Positions 44,327 through 56,375 of a stretch of 64,000 nt of DNA are shown here, piece by piece. The stretch comes from Adineta vaga (lineage: Eukaryota; Rotifera). Position 1 is the first letter of the stretch, and each line of letters begins with the position of its first letter. Location of the stretch: assembly GCA_021613535.1 (NCBI GenBank), contig CP075492.1, forward strand, positions 17,298,001 through 17,362,000. Direction: 5' to 3'. The notes below the pieces were generated by a model. The model was given only the letters and a program-made list of their open reading frames with translations. It ran no database searches and was not told where the DNA came from. The translations under genes and the position numbers were made by a program.

Positions 44327-47300
44327 ATGATGTTAATACTAAGAATAAAACTTATTTTATTGAATATATTATTTATAAAAACTGAAATCTATCTTTCTAA
44401 TACAAATGATGGTTTTAATATTGAATATTATGATTGTTCTCTTATTCAATCATTAATATTTTGTCGTCGTCCAAAAGAATCAATTGATTTACATTGAAAT
44501 AATAATATGCAATTATGTTTAGAAAATGGTGGACAAGTTCATCGTTTTAGTGAACTTCAATCAAGAAATTTTTCAATTAGTCGTATTTTACATCAATGGA
44601 AATCGAGTCTTGAACAAATTGAACAATATTTATTTTATTTAAAAAATCATTCAACAATCGATGATTACATTTGTGAATGTTATCATTCATCATTATTTGG
44701 AAAGACTTGTGAATATGAATTACCAATTGGTACATCATTATCTGAAACACTTGATCGACAAATGGCTATACGAAATAAACATCGATGGATATTTCAAATG
44801 TATAGTGATATCATTTGTTATGAAACAATTGAATGTAATTCGGGTATGTTATGTCTTGATTGGAGAGATATTTGTGATGGTATTCAGAATTGTATGTTTG
44901 GAAAAGATGAAGAAAATTGTGATTTATTAGAAATGAATCAATGTGATGATAATGAATATCGTTGTATGAATGGAATGTGTATTCCTGAAGAATTTTTTCT
45001 CGATGGAGAATTTGATTGTCTTGATTGGTCATGTGGTGATGGAGAATGTATTTCTGATCGATTAAATTTTCAAAAATCATCAAATGATCCAATTTGTCAA
45101 AGTGGACGTGATCAATATTATATTTGTGAAATTCTCCCGTATCATACACGATGGACAATGTCAAATGGACGATGTTATATTAATAATAATCAAAGATATG
45201 AACAATCTTCAATGATTGATTATGAACAATGTGAATATCTTCTTAAATGTTCTTTATCACAAGGTGAAGAAATAAATTGTCCATGTTATCGCAATTCTAC
45301 ATGTATGGAAAAACTTAAACAAGATTGTTCTTTATCATTAATTCAATATCCACGTCAAGCAGTTCTTGCTCCATTTTCATTCTTCTTCTTTAATATTACG
45401 CGAGATTGGAAAACTAATTTACCAAATTTTGTTCTTATCAATGGAACAATTCGATGTGGAAATTCATTTGTTACTGTAAGAAAATTTCTTCGATTTGAAA
45501 AATATTTTGATATTCGTCAAATGACTGAAGAATATTTTTGTTGATCATTTCGAAATATTTCCTCGGAAGAACAATGTTATCATGGAAATCAATCAATTAA
45601 TCGATGTAATGAATGAAATTCTTGTATGTCTTTGAGTAGAATTAATGATGGATGGATAAATTGTTTGAATAAGAAAGATGAAATTGAACAAAAAGAAATT
45701 GAAATCGAAATGAATTTGATCAATGGTTATTTGGAAATGGTCGAGAATTATCAACAATTAATTGTAATAATCAAAAGAAAGATGAATGTTTATTTTTACG
45801 TCAATATATTGAACAATCATGGACAAAATCTATATCAATGAATGAAAGTGAGATACAATTTGAAGATCGAATTTCTTTTCGTTTCTATTGTGATAAGTTT
45901 TGAGATTTGGAATTAGGAGAAGATGAAAATCTTCTCGAATGTCAACGTTCATGGATATGTTCTTTAGAACAATGGCACTGCGGAAGTGGACAATGTTTTG
46001 AAAAACTTTGGAAAAATGATGGCGAATGGGATTGTTCTGATGTTACAGATGAAAGTGCGCAAATAAGACGTCAAACTGAATCAATATTAAAAAAAGCATC
46101 TCGTCATAGTTTTACTAATCAATCATATTTTATACCAAGTAAATGTAATCAATCTCATCCATTTCTTTGTCTATCGACGAAAGCAATTCTACAGGGATAT
46201 TCTTGTTTAAATTCAAGTCAAATTGGTGATGGTCATATTGATTGTGCAGGAGCTCTAGATGAACAAATGACACTTAAGCATTGTTTGCAATCAACAATAC
46301 TTGGATCAAACTATTTCTGTCAAACAAGTAATACTTGTATTCCTTATTATCTTCATTGTTCGAATGAGAATCGTTGTCCAAATCGATCTGATGATGAATA
46401 TTGGTGTTCTACTCAATATCAATTATCGACTTGTTCAAGTACACATAATTTTAGATGTTTTAATGGTCAATGTCTTAAACGTGGTCGATGTAATTCTCAA
46501 ACTAATTGTCTATTTGATGAAGATGAATATATGTGTGATTATTCAAGTATATCACGAATGGCTATTATTCCGTATCGTCAAGTAAAACGATTTTTACGAA
46601 GAATTACAAAGAGTACTATTCGATTATCTTTATATCCAAAAGATATCAACATAACAAATCTTGTTTCTGAATCTACAATAACAATTTCTTCTTCTTCTTC
46701 TTCTTCAAAAAATTTTTCATCCTTAGCACCATATTGGTGTAATCGTGGTCTTGGAACTTTATTAACAAAGAATAAATCAATTGTTTGTTTTTGTTCTCCA
46801 CATTATTATGGAGATAAATGTCAATATCATTCTGATCGTTTATCAATTTCTCTTTATTTAAATCTTTCTCAATTAACAAATACATCAGAAAATAATCCAA
46901 CAATAGTTTATAAACTTCTCGTTTTGTTTTTATTCAAGAATCAAATCTTAATGTTTGAACAATTTCAACTTCGATCAATATTAGAGAATCAAAAGATAAT
47001 TACACATTTTCCCTATTCACATTCTTTGTCATCTCGTCAAGAAAGAGAAAGACGATTTGTAAATCGATCTAATCTTCTTCATTTTCATCCTTATTCTATT
47101 CGAATTGAACTTTATGAAATATTAATTGATAAACAACTATCTTTAGTTTTCGTATGGAAATATCCAATTCTATTTGATTATCTTCCTGTTTATCGTTTTG
47201 CTAAAGTTCTTCATTTAATTCATTTATCAAATAATCAAAATCCTTGTTTAAGTCAACCATGTCATCTAAATGAACAATGTCAACCATTAATGAATAATCA

Positions 47301-49169
47301 ATTATCACATATTTGTCTTTGTAAAACGAATTTTACTGGAGAAAATTGTTCAACAATGAATTCTTATTGTCTTCAAGGTTATTGTTCTCAAGGATCATTA
47401 TGTTTATCAAATTCAGCGAATTCTATTCCATTTTGTTTATGTCCTTTGAATCGATTTGGTCTTCAATGTTTAATTGAACATGATCGTTGTCATTTCAATC
47501 CTTGTTTAAATAATGGAAATTGTATTTCAGATTTTCAACTTGATCAATTTATTTGTATTTTGTACAAGAAAATTTCGTGGACCAAGATGTCAATGGAAAA
47601 GATCATCAATTTATTTATCTATTTCAAATAATATATCACATCATGGTGTTGTTATTCAATATCTTGAAATCAATTCCATATCTCTTGAACTTAATCTTAT
47701 TGATCAACAAGTATTTGAAAATCTTCCTTTATTTATTGAATTTTTTCCTTATGATGATCGAAAACCTATGTTACCTGATATTGTTTTAGCTAAAATTTAT
47801 TCATCTTATCAAAATGTTTATCTTCTATCTGTCACTCGTAGTATCTACTTTTCTTCTCTTCATGGAACAACACAAATTTCTTCAATTAATCAATGTTCAC
47901 ATATTCGAACAATTTCTAACGGTAAAATTTTCTCCTCTCTCTCTCAAATTATTATTGTTTTTATTTCATAATAGATTCTTCACCTATTCGATATCATCAA
48001 ATTTGTCTTATGTCTCGATCTATTCTTTGTTTTCGAGATGATATTTATCTATGTATATGTGTAGAGAATCATAGTCGAGTTGAATGTTTTCTATATAATT
48101 ATAATTTTGATCACTGTTCTCATTGTTTATCAAGCGGTCATTGTTTACGTGGAGATCCTTATGAATTAAACGATTTTCTTTGTATTTGTCCACCATGTTA
48201 TACAGGACGACAATGTCAATTTAATACCAAATCATTTTCATTAACTCTTGATCAACTTTTCTATACTGATCTTCTTTCAAATCAATATCAAAATTCAATT
48301 ATTTCGTCTTATTCATCTAATAATAATTACTAAAATATCTCGATCATCTCCCATTATTGATGATGTATTTTGTAAACTTTTAAGTTATTTATTAACTTGT
48401 ATAACTCGTCTTAATATTTGGCTTCCATCATTCATTGCACTTGAACATGTTTATACAACAATATTTTTCAATAAACAATGCTTTCAACAACCATCTATTG
48501 CTCGTTTTCTCATGATATTTATCATTTGTTTAATTCTTATTTCTACTGTTTATGAATTGATTTTTATGAAATCTTTATCAATAATTGAAGATTCAAATAA
48601 AGCCTTATGTGTTATTGAATATCCAACAAATCATCGATCAATATGGATTTCTATTCAACAAATCGTTTCTATTAGTCATTTTCTTGTTCCATTTATTATT
48701 AATTCGGTTTCGACAATGACAATTATTGGTGTTATTATTAAAACAAAAGTGAAGATTTTTCGAAATATCAAATGTAAGAATAATAATAATGAAGAACATC
48801 GAACTGTATTTCGAAATGTTTTAAATGATAACTCGACCAACAATAACACTTGTTCCATCAATATTCTCACTTTTTTCTTTGCCATTATTTATTATATCAT
48901 TTTCATTAGGTTGTCAAAATCTTGAAAATAATCCATTACGATATGTTTTAATTTCATTCTTTTACTTAACATTTATTTCCCAAATCTTTATGTTTTATCT
49001 CTATATATATCCATCAACATTCTATTGGAAAGAATGGCAATTAACAACTATTTATCGATGGATTAAAATTCGTCGACAAAATCATTCTTCTATTAATAAT
49101 GATCTTTCGACTATCGATGAACAAAAATTAAAAAATATTTCATCAATATTGAACAATGAATGTAATTAA
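44327..49169 (+). pseudogene. LDLa/EGF-repeat receptor with 7TM domain (copy B), heavily broken
   Basis: A paralogue of the 4.1-8.8 kb locus. A signal peptide (ILRIKLILLNILFI) starts at 44327. LDLa modules follow (CLDWRDICDGIQNC...DEENC; WHCGSGQCFEKLWKNDGEWD; CFNGQCLKRGRCNSQTNC), then EGF modules (CFCSPHYYGDKCQY; CLCKTNFTGENC; CPPCYTGRQCQF) and part of a 7TM domain (FIALEHVYTTIFFN at the TM3 end, then TM4-TM7). Lesions: TGA at 44495, 45542, 45614 and 45901; frameshifts near 45712, 47560, 48335 and 48825; and loss of about 100 residues covering TM1-TM2 near 48330. One genuine 53-nt GT-AG intron (47922-47974) is still recognisable. The frame and Cys pattern remain clear between lesions, so decay is moderate. 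The TM3 motif has His in place of the Arg of ERxYTT. Confidence 0.85.
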
Positions 49170-49530
49170 GTGTCTCACTCACACCGCTCTAGTTCAGCTA
49201 CATTTTTATTAAAATGAACTTTCAATCTTTCTTATTTAATTTTGTTCGATATATTTGTTCACTTTGATATTAAGATAAAATTATACTTTTTTTTCTATTT
49301 ACTGAATACGTTATAAAAGCATACAAGAATGTTCATGCGATTGTTTACTATATAATGTATTATTCCCGTGAAAAAATAATAATAAGATTTCAAATCTGTG
49401 TCACGATCGGATGCTTGCCGATTGCGTGTAGGTGTGTTTTTTTCAATTAATCATACAAATAAACAAACAAAAATTCCTTCATATCAAAGTTCGATTGAGC
49501 TGCGTTCATTTTTCCAATTGATAAGTAGAG
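49170..49530. other. intergenic
   Basis: 361-bp AT-rich spacer between two rightward loci, with no ORF or repeat of note. Confidence 0.5.
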
Positions 49531-50137
49531 ATGACGTTTCTATCATTAATCTTTTGCTTGTATTCTTACATTACAATCTGCATTATATGCACACTTCAGC
49601 AAACAATAGGTCGTGAATACAATCAAAAGAGTTATCAAACGAATAGTTCTCCAGTAGATCAATATAATCTCGATTCAAAGTTACTCTGCCTATCACAATG
49701 TACAAATCAAATTTCGACGTGTAGCATCGTTAGTTTTGATCGTTTGGCATCACCTCCTTGTAAGTTATTTCGCGAAGCGTTCGTACATGGAAATCTTGTT
49801 GCATCGGCTAGTGGTTTTGTTGTCGACTTCAATCGTTATTATGCTGATGAAGGTATGTATTTGGAAGTCATATACATATTGTTTGTTGATGTCATTGTAT
49901 TCCTATAACCTTTTGAACAGAGATTCTATACTCAGATTCCTATGAGGACAGTAAACTATTGATGAACCAGCGTACGTGAGTGTTGTACAGCGACAGAGAT
50001 GTCATCGAATAGATCTGCTAATTAGTCAATAACTGTTTTATTAATCTTTTTTTTATAGTAACAACTGCTGTAACTACGACTTGTAAGTAACCGTTTTCCT
50101 TTTTTAGTAGATCATTCAGTAATGAATATTTTAGCCA

Positions 50138-50178
<41 letters not shown>

Positions 50179-50269
50179 ACAACAACAACAACAACAACAG
50201 CAACAACAACAGCAACAGCAACAACAACAGCAACAGCAACAACAACAGCAACAACAACAACAACAACAA

Positions 50270-50304
<35 letters not shown>

Positions 50305-50329
50305 ACAACAACAACAACAACAACAGCAA

Positions 50330-50376
<47 letters not shown>

Positions 50377-51008
50377 ACAACAACAACAGCAACAACAACA
50401 ACAACAGCAACAACAACAACAACAGCAACAACAACAACAACAAGGACGACGACGACTACAGGATTAACTGCTACAGGTTTGAATTCATATTTTGAATTGT
50501 ATAGTCGTAAGAATCTGTATCTTTCATCTTAGGGTCATTATCGCAAAGCGGAGTTCAGCTGGATTTCAATCCAAGTTTGCTACCAAATGGATGGTCACTT
50601 TGTTATAATGCAACATATGCAGACACCATGGGTCAATTTGACATCGACACAATATTGTCCTCGTGTAGCCAAGACAAATTATTACTTGGATGTCGACCAG
50701 TCAACAATGAAAACTTGACTGTAGCAGCAATGGGTAGTCGCAGTGACGTTCTTTATAATTGTAGCGATATAAGCAACTGTACTAATGTAGTTAATGATGT
50801 TGGATGGTATTTTTCTGATTCATATTCATGGGGTTTTGTAAACGGTAGCGACACAGTAATACGAAGTAGTTGTGATACAGAATCAACAAATGCTGCTTAT
50901 CGTTTATGTTGGCATACGGATGGTGTTTCTGGTGGATATAGATGTGGTGCAACCGAGAGTTTGAATTCGGATACAAATTGGGAGAAGGTCATTTATCATT
51001 CAAATTGA
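49531..51008 (+). CDS. secreted protein with PAN-like N-terminus, Thr/Ala linker and a C-terminal Cys-rich domain
   Basis: Five exons: 49531-49852, 49921-49971, 50059-50082, 50135-50476 and 50533-51008; 404 residues, all phases matching (1,1,1,1). Exon 1 has a signal peptide (FLSLIFCLYSYITICIICTL) and a Cys pattern resembling an apple/PAN module (LLCLSQCTNQISTCSIVSFD then PCKLF). Exons 3-4 encode a mucin-like linker of almost pure Thr and Ala from a CAACAG/CAACAA repeat read in the ACA/GCA frame. Exon 5 holds a domain of about 155 residues (LLPNGWSLCYNATYADTM, SSCSQDKLLLGCRPVN, VGWYFSDSYSWGFVNG, YRLCWHTDG.GGYRCG) that I associate with a repeated bdelloid secreted-protein family, though I cannot name a Pfam entry. 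The role is probably adhesive or extracellular. The choice of GTACGT as exon-2 donor is what keeps the Thr/Ala frame. Confidence 0.75.
50135..50448. repeat. CAACAG/CAACAA simple repeat inside a coding exon
   Basis: About 300 bp of hexamer-like CAACAG and CAACAA units. In the gene's frame it encodes Thr and Ala. The opposite strand shows an uninterrupted poly-Leu ORF, which is only the mirror of the repeat. Confidence 0.9.
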
Positions 51009-51400
51009 TTGATACAAACTTCTTTCAATGAATAAGACACAGTTCATCATTTTAATCTTGAAATTTACACCTTAAAGAATTTTTGCACACTCATTTTTCG
51101 ACATTTAATCTTACAATATATTAATACAGCAGACTAAAACTATAATCTAGTTATACACAATATAAAAATGCATATTGATATTTACTGAATCAAATCTTGA
51201 GGATGGGTGGGTGTGGGTGTGGATCAAGAACATAGAATCACTTATATACACATCCCCACCAATAACTACATTTACCCACCTTTTTTCAAAGGATCAATCG
51301 GATGCAGAAATGCTAAATCGTATGTAAGATTATAGTTAATCAAATTATTTATTTATTCATTCATTTGAATTCAGTATTCTACTTAACAAACTATTTATTC
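51009..51400. other. intergenic between convergent genes
   Basis: Spacer that contains palindromic element 16 and AT-rich 3' flanks of the two genes. No other feature. Confidence 0.5.
51194..51260. repeat. telomere-like palindromic element 16
   Basis: ATCTTGAGGATGGGTGGGTG then TGGGTGTGG on the left, and ACACATCCCCACC on the right, followed by a second C-rich tract (TTTACCCACC, to 51280). Confidence 0.8.
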
Positions 51401-53082
51401 TCATTGATCTATTGTTGAAAGTACATCATAATTTTGATAATCAAATTTTCTTAATAAAAGATCATAAGTCCATGTAAATCCTGGCCATATTGTAGTATTA
51501 TTTCCTTTTGGATCTTGATACCATGAATGACAACCACCAACTTGCCAAACAGTTTTCTTTAATTTCGATTGTATTTCTTCATTGAATTTATCACTAACAT
51601 TTTCTTTGACAACCATTGCTCGAATCTTCTTCTCTTGCATATAGATCAATGCTTCGAGAATATATTTCAATTGTGCTTCAATCATTACAAGTACTGAATT
51701 GTGTCCAAGACCGGTGTTGGGACCAAGAAGAAGAAACATATTGGGAAATTGAGGTACAGTAACACCACGATAAGCCTTTGGAAAAAAAAAGAATTTCTTC
51801 TATGGAAAAAAAGAAGAATAAAATATACTTGAACAGTTTGTGACCATTGTTTTTCTAGTGATTGACCTTGAATACCAAACATTGGAATATGAAGTGAATG
51901 AACTCGAAATCCTGTTGCCCATACAATAATATCGACTGGATATTCATCTCCATCATAAGTAACAATTGAATGTGATTCGATTTGTTTGATTCTATTGGAA
52001 ACAAGAGTTACATTTGATTGTTGTAATGTTGAATACCAATCACTACTTAATATAACTCGTTTACAACCATAATCTGATGTTGGAAGTAATTTCTTTTGTA
52101 AAATTGGATCTTTAACTTGATAGAAAAAAATAGCTCGAACTAATTTTGGTGCAATAAAACGAAGAGGTAATCGATAGACGAACGAGAGAACAGTCGATTC
52201 AAGTCTCCAATAAAGACAAGCTCGAAGAAATCGTTGAATCAATGGAAATTTCGTAAATAATTTCTTTTCAAATTGTGTTATTGTTCGATTTTCTATAGCA
52301 ATTACCCAAGGTGGTGTTCGTTGAAAAACATACAAATGTGAGATACCAAAATGTTTATGTAATTGAGGAATACATTGTATCGCACTTGAACCTGTACCAA
52401 TAACAGCGACACGTTTTCCTTGAAAATTGATTTTATCATTCCATTCAGCTGTATGACACATTTCACCTTGAAATGATTCAAAACCTTCGATATGTTTTGG
52501 ATACGATGCATTTGATAAGATTCCATAAGCACCAATCAGAAAACGTGCATAATATGATTTCTTATCCACGGTCGTTACTCGCCATAATTGACGATCATCA
52601 AGCCAATCACATTGAATAACTGTTGTATTAAATTGAATATGTGAACGAAGTTGATATTTATCTGTACATTTTTCTAAATATTCCCAAAGTTCATTTTGTC
52701 GACTATATTGATGACTCCATTTTGGATTGATTTCAAATGAATAAGAATAAAGATTTGATGGAACATCAACTTGACAACCTGGATATCGATTTGCATACCA
52801 TGTACCACCAACATGTGAATGACGTTCGAGAATAAGAAATTTATGCATATTCATTTCTTTGAATTTAATACCCATACCTAAACCGGAAAAACCTGCACCA
52901 ATAATAATTGCATAATGTTCATCTTCATTCTCATTTTTCGATTGAAATTTGAAATTTTTATTTTTATCAAATAAATCGAAAATAAACCAATGGAAAATAT
53001 AACCAATAAGACCAAGTATTACTGAAATAGTCCATGTTAAATAACTGATGAATATCAACATTCGAAATTGCCATTTCGACAT
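51401..53082 (-). CDS. flavin monooxygenase, Baeyer-Villiger type
   Basis: Two exons, 51829-53082 and 51401-51775 (53-nt intron), encoding 542 residues. The N-terminus is a membrane anchor (LTWTISVILGLIGYIFHWFI). An FAD-binding GxGxxG follows (YAIIIGAGFSGLGMGIKF) with the ERHSHVGGTWYANRYPGCQV block typical of BVMOs. Next come the Baeyer-Villiger fingerprint FQGEMCHTAEW (FxGxxxHxxxW), a second nucleotide-binding GTGSSAIQCIPQL for NADPH, and FQRTPPWVI. The last exon gives FPNMFLLLGPNTGLGHNSVL, also conserved in BVMOs. Reaction: NADPH- and O2-dependent oxygen insertion next to a carbonyl; substrate unknown. The first ORF Met in the extended frame is a GTG; ATG at 53082 was chosen. Animal BVMOs are uncommon, whereas bacterial and fungal ones are frequent, so acquired origin followed by intron gain is plausible. 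Confidence 0.88.
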
Positions 53083-53626
53083 GACCACTCTCTACGAAGC
53101 AAATAAATTCAAATGAAGATAAAGAACAACGATTCATGTCACATGTTATTCTTTTATTGATATTTGTTATCTATAACCGAATATCGGCCTCTTTCTTGTC
53201 GATAGACGTATTTATACAATACACACTATGATTAATCATCACACGATAAAATAAAGTATTGAATATTTTTATTTTGATAAAAAAAACATTAAAACGTCTA
53301 ATTTAAAAGCGCAATTTTAAACTTTTCTTGTGAAATAAAAGCACTTTTTATCGTTAAGGATAAAAAGAAAATATTTGTTCAATGGATGTCTAATTCTAAA
53401 CAATGGACTTTATTTGATTCACATGAGTCAATAGTCAAACAGCACTAGTAAATTACAAAGTATTTTGTAAGAAATAAAATAAAAAAATGAATTCTGATGT
53501 TCTTTTACCTATTTTAAAATAAAAATCTATTGGTAATTTCTAAGAAGACAAGATCTTATAAAATATTCTTTCGTTTCTTATTTTGTATAGTTTTAATCAT
53601 AAGCTGTATGCTCTATAGATTTCAAT
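53083..53626. other. intergenic between divergent loci
   Basis: AT-rich spacer between the monooxygenase start and the GPCR remnant start. No ORF, palindromic element or RNA gene is visible. Confidence 0.5.
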
Positions 53627-54253
53627 ATGACTTTCAACCCGTCTAAATTAATGAATATTACTAAGAATAATGAAATGGATAATCATAATCAAATACTTTC
53701 TAACATGACAAGATATGGTTTATTACTATCATTAATCATTCCATCTATTCTTGCTTATCTACTATCTTTCGCTTGTATGATTTCAAACAAAACTCTTCGT
53801 TCAGCTCCAAATAATTATTTGGTTCTTATTATTTTATTCATTTTTTTTATTATAGTTTTATTTGATATTCCACTCGTCACAGATTCATATGCATCATATC
53901 CACTTGTCAAGCAGACTAATTCACTCTGCTTAGCTTGGACATTTGTCGAAACGAGTTTTTTCTATGCAATCAATCTTTTATTTGTTTGGGTTTCATTTGA
54001 ACGACATCTTCTCATTTTCAATGCTAATATATTCAATAATAAATGGTGAAATCTTTATTTTCATAACATGCCACCAATCATTATTATTGTTTATATATTT
54101 ATATTTTATATGTATGCTGTACTCATTTATCCATGTGAAAATTTAGTAGATCTTGAAAATAATATCTGTAATATACCTTGTTATTTGTATGATTCACTTA
54201 TTGGTATATGGGAATTAGCTGTTCATGTTATGATGACACTTCCGTATGGATAG
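53627..54253 (+). pseudogene. rhodopsin-like GPCR remnant, TM1-TM5, internal TGA
   Basis: From ATG at 53627 the frame encodes TM1 (LSLIIPSILAYLLSFACMI), TM2 (NNYLVLIILFIFFIIVLFDI), TM3 with FVWVSFERHLLIFN (an ERH variant of DRY) and the start of the second loop, to TGA at 54047-54049. The same frame then continues with NLYFHNMPPIIIIVYIFIFY (TM4), extracellular Cys residues (CENLVDLENNICNIPCYLYD) and the start of TM5 (LIGIWELAVHVMMTLPYG), to TAG near 54252. TM6 and TM7 are absent, so the gene is truncated as well as interrupted. It belongs to a GPCR subfamily distinct from the other receptors here. Confidence 0.75.
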
Positions 54254-55009
54254 GGAAGGTGGTTGAAATTTGACTCAATTTCGATTAATTCATTCGATTG
54301 AAATTTAGAGTATTTATCTATTACTGCGTTTTTGTACTGTTTGGATTGTATTACAGAGAAGTGAGAGCGATTCAAGAGTAAGATACTCACCTCGACAGAG
54401 TGTTCATTGGATTATCATGCTGTATCATGGATGGATGTTTATTCAAGGTAGATGGGAATTCTGTAAGAAAACGGGTAGATTTGAAATCCTACATAATATC
54501 AGTTGTTCTGTCTCATATATGCATATCGGGATATGTGGTCGTGATAGATGAAAAATTTCAAGTACAACGCTCTCTACATCTCCTTTCGTTCACTGAAATG
54601 TGAAGTTTTCAGTCTGGAAGGTTCTAGACTACTATCGGGTACGTCCGCTAGTATATATGTATATAAGAAATAAAATTATTCGTTTTGCAGTCGATCATCA
54701 ACGTCCCTACGGTCTCTCACTCCCAACTGCTCAAATGATAGAATCACATATATGACCGCATGGAGTTGTACACGCTCTCCTCTTTAACTACGCGTCGATT
54801 ATTTACAGACAAATATTTCTAACTGGGCCCGTAAACACAACGAATAGCAATCTGATTAATCGATTTCATGTGTCTCAAATATTATTGGTCAATTTTATCC
54901 TTTAGAGGAAAATATTTTTTGGCCCTTGATCCTTAACCCTTCATCAATGCTCCAACCCCATTATCCAAACATCATCCTAACCTTGATTTCCGATGTTTAA
55001 GATCCTTTT

Positions 55010-55110
55010 AAAAAGAATGTTTTTTTTTTAACCCTGACACAGACAGATACACAAACGCTTTTTTTCATATGACCCTCCTTTCAGTCGAGGGAATATCCTG
55101 TGTCCTTTAT
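55010..55110. repeat. dispersed repeat, copy 1
   Basis: GAATGTTTTTTT followed by ACCCTGACACAGACAGATAC and CCCTCCTTTCAGTCGAGGGA. It matches copy 2 at 55650-55745 at about 80% by eye. Confidence 0.65.
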
Positions 55111-55649
55111 TCGATTTGTAATAAATAATAACTTTGTAAGTGATTATTCATGTTAATACACTAGTAGCGCTCGTCGAGGCAGACTCGCTTAACCCTCGAC
55201 TGAATGACTAACAGTAAACGTTTTCTCTTGCTGAAGTTATTCATAATAATTTGAATTTGACTACTATGTACTCGTCATAGTCCTTTTTTAGCTTATAATC
55301 TTGAAAGTCATGTCGTAGGTATTTCAAAAAAAAGTTTCTAATTCAAATTACGCTTGAGATCATCTGTTCCAGAACTTCCGTAATCAATTGTATAACAAAA
55401 ATTTATTTATTGCAGTACAGTCGAATATATATATAACAGACGACGAACGAGAGAAATTAGTTCATTTTTACAAAAGAATGGATTTTTAATCATTTATGTT
55501 TGGACTAGTTAAGGACGCTAGGACGCTGCTTCTATAGAGGAAGTGTAGAAACTGGCCAAGAACATACATTTATTTCGAAATTACAAACAGTTATTGGTTT
55601 GTTATTTGCCCTAATCCCTTCCAAACGATGTTTTATGAAGTTTTGAGCA

Positions 55650-55745
55650 TTTTCAAAAAGAATGTTTTTTTGACCTTTGACCCTGACACAAACATACAAA
55701 CTATTTTTTCCATATAACCCTCCTTTCAGTCGAGGGAATATTGAA
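55650..55745. repeat. dispersed repeat, copy 2
   Basis: GAATGTTTTTTTGACC, ACCCTGACACAAACATAC and CCCTCCTTTCAGTCGAGGGA in the same order and orientation as copy 1. Probably fragments of a non-autonomous transposon. Confidence 0.65.
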
Positions 55746-56160
55746 TCATGATTGAAAAAAACTGAAATATTCTCTAACATTCATGGTCATGAGCGAGCCG
55801 GCGAAAAAATTCACGAATTCAATCAAATTATTTCAGATCCATATAGAATATTTCTTATCCTCGTTTCAGAAATATACTTTTAAGTATGTATCTATATAAA
55901 ATGTCGTTTCGACTTTGCACTTTAGAAATATCTTGTGGGAAATATCCTCGAGAAAATGACTCCTTATGTCATGAAAATATTCTTTATATTTTAATTTAAC
56001 GTACTGATTAGTATTTGAACGATGTGCATCCACCTTTTCAAAATTTTACTCTGTTAAAAAAATGATTTGATTTTCGAAATTTAACAATAGCACGAAGAAA
56101 ATAAAGAAGCATAAAATTTTCTCGAGTATATTATATAAATTTAGATTTTAGCAAAATTTC

Positions 56161-56375
56161 AATGAAAACAAGAAAAATATCAAAATAAGTGAAAATAATA
56201 AAGAGAAACGATTCATTTTGAACGTTTCGTTGACCAAGTCAATATCATCAGCACCATCTCCACGACCAGTTACTTTATTTGAAGCTAATTTAACTCACTT
56301 TGTAGGCAAAACGTTCAAAATTATTCGTTTCTCTTTATTATTTTCACTTATTTTGATATTTTTCTTATTTTCATC
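56161..56375. repeat. foldback element with arms of about 66 bp
   Basis: The left arm 56161-56227 (ATGAAAACAAGAAAAATATC, AAAATAAGTGAAAATAATAA, AGAGAAACGATTCATTTTGA, ACGTTT) is repeated in reverse complement at 56308-56375 with few differences (AAACGTTCAAAATTATTCGT, TTCTCTTTATTATTTTCACT, TATTTTGATATTTTTCTTAT, TTTCAT). The 80-nt loop is unrelated and not AT-only. It could be a foldback/MITE or a source of hairpin RNA. Confidence 0.8.

Noticed and set aside
50018-50443. Poly-leucine ORF on the minus strand
   Set aside because: It is the mirror of the CAACAG repeat and has no flanking gene structure.
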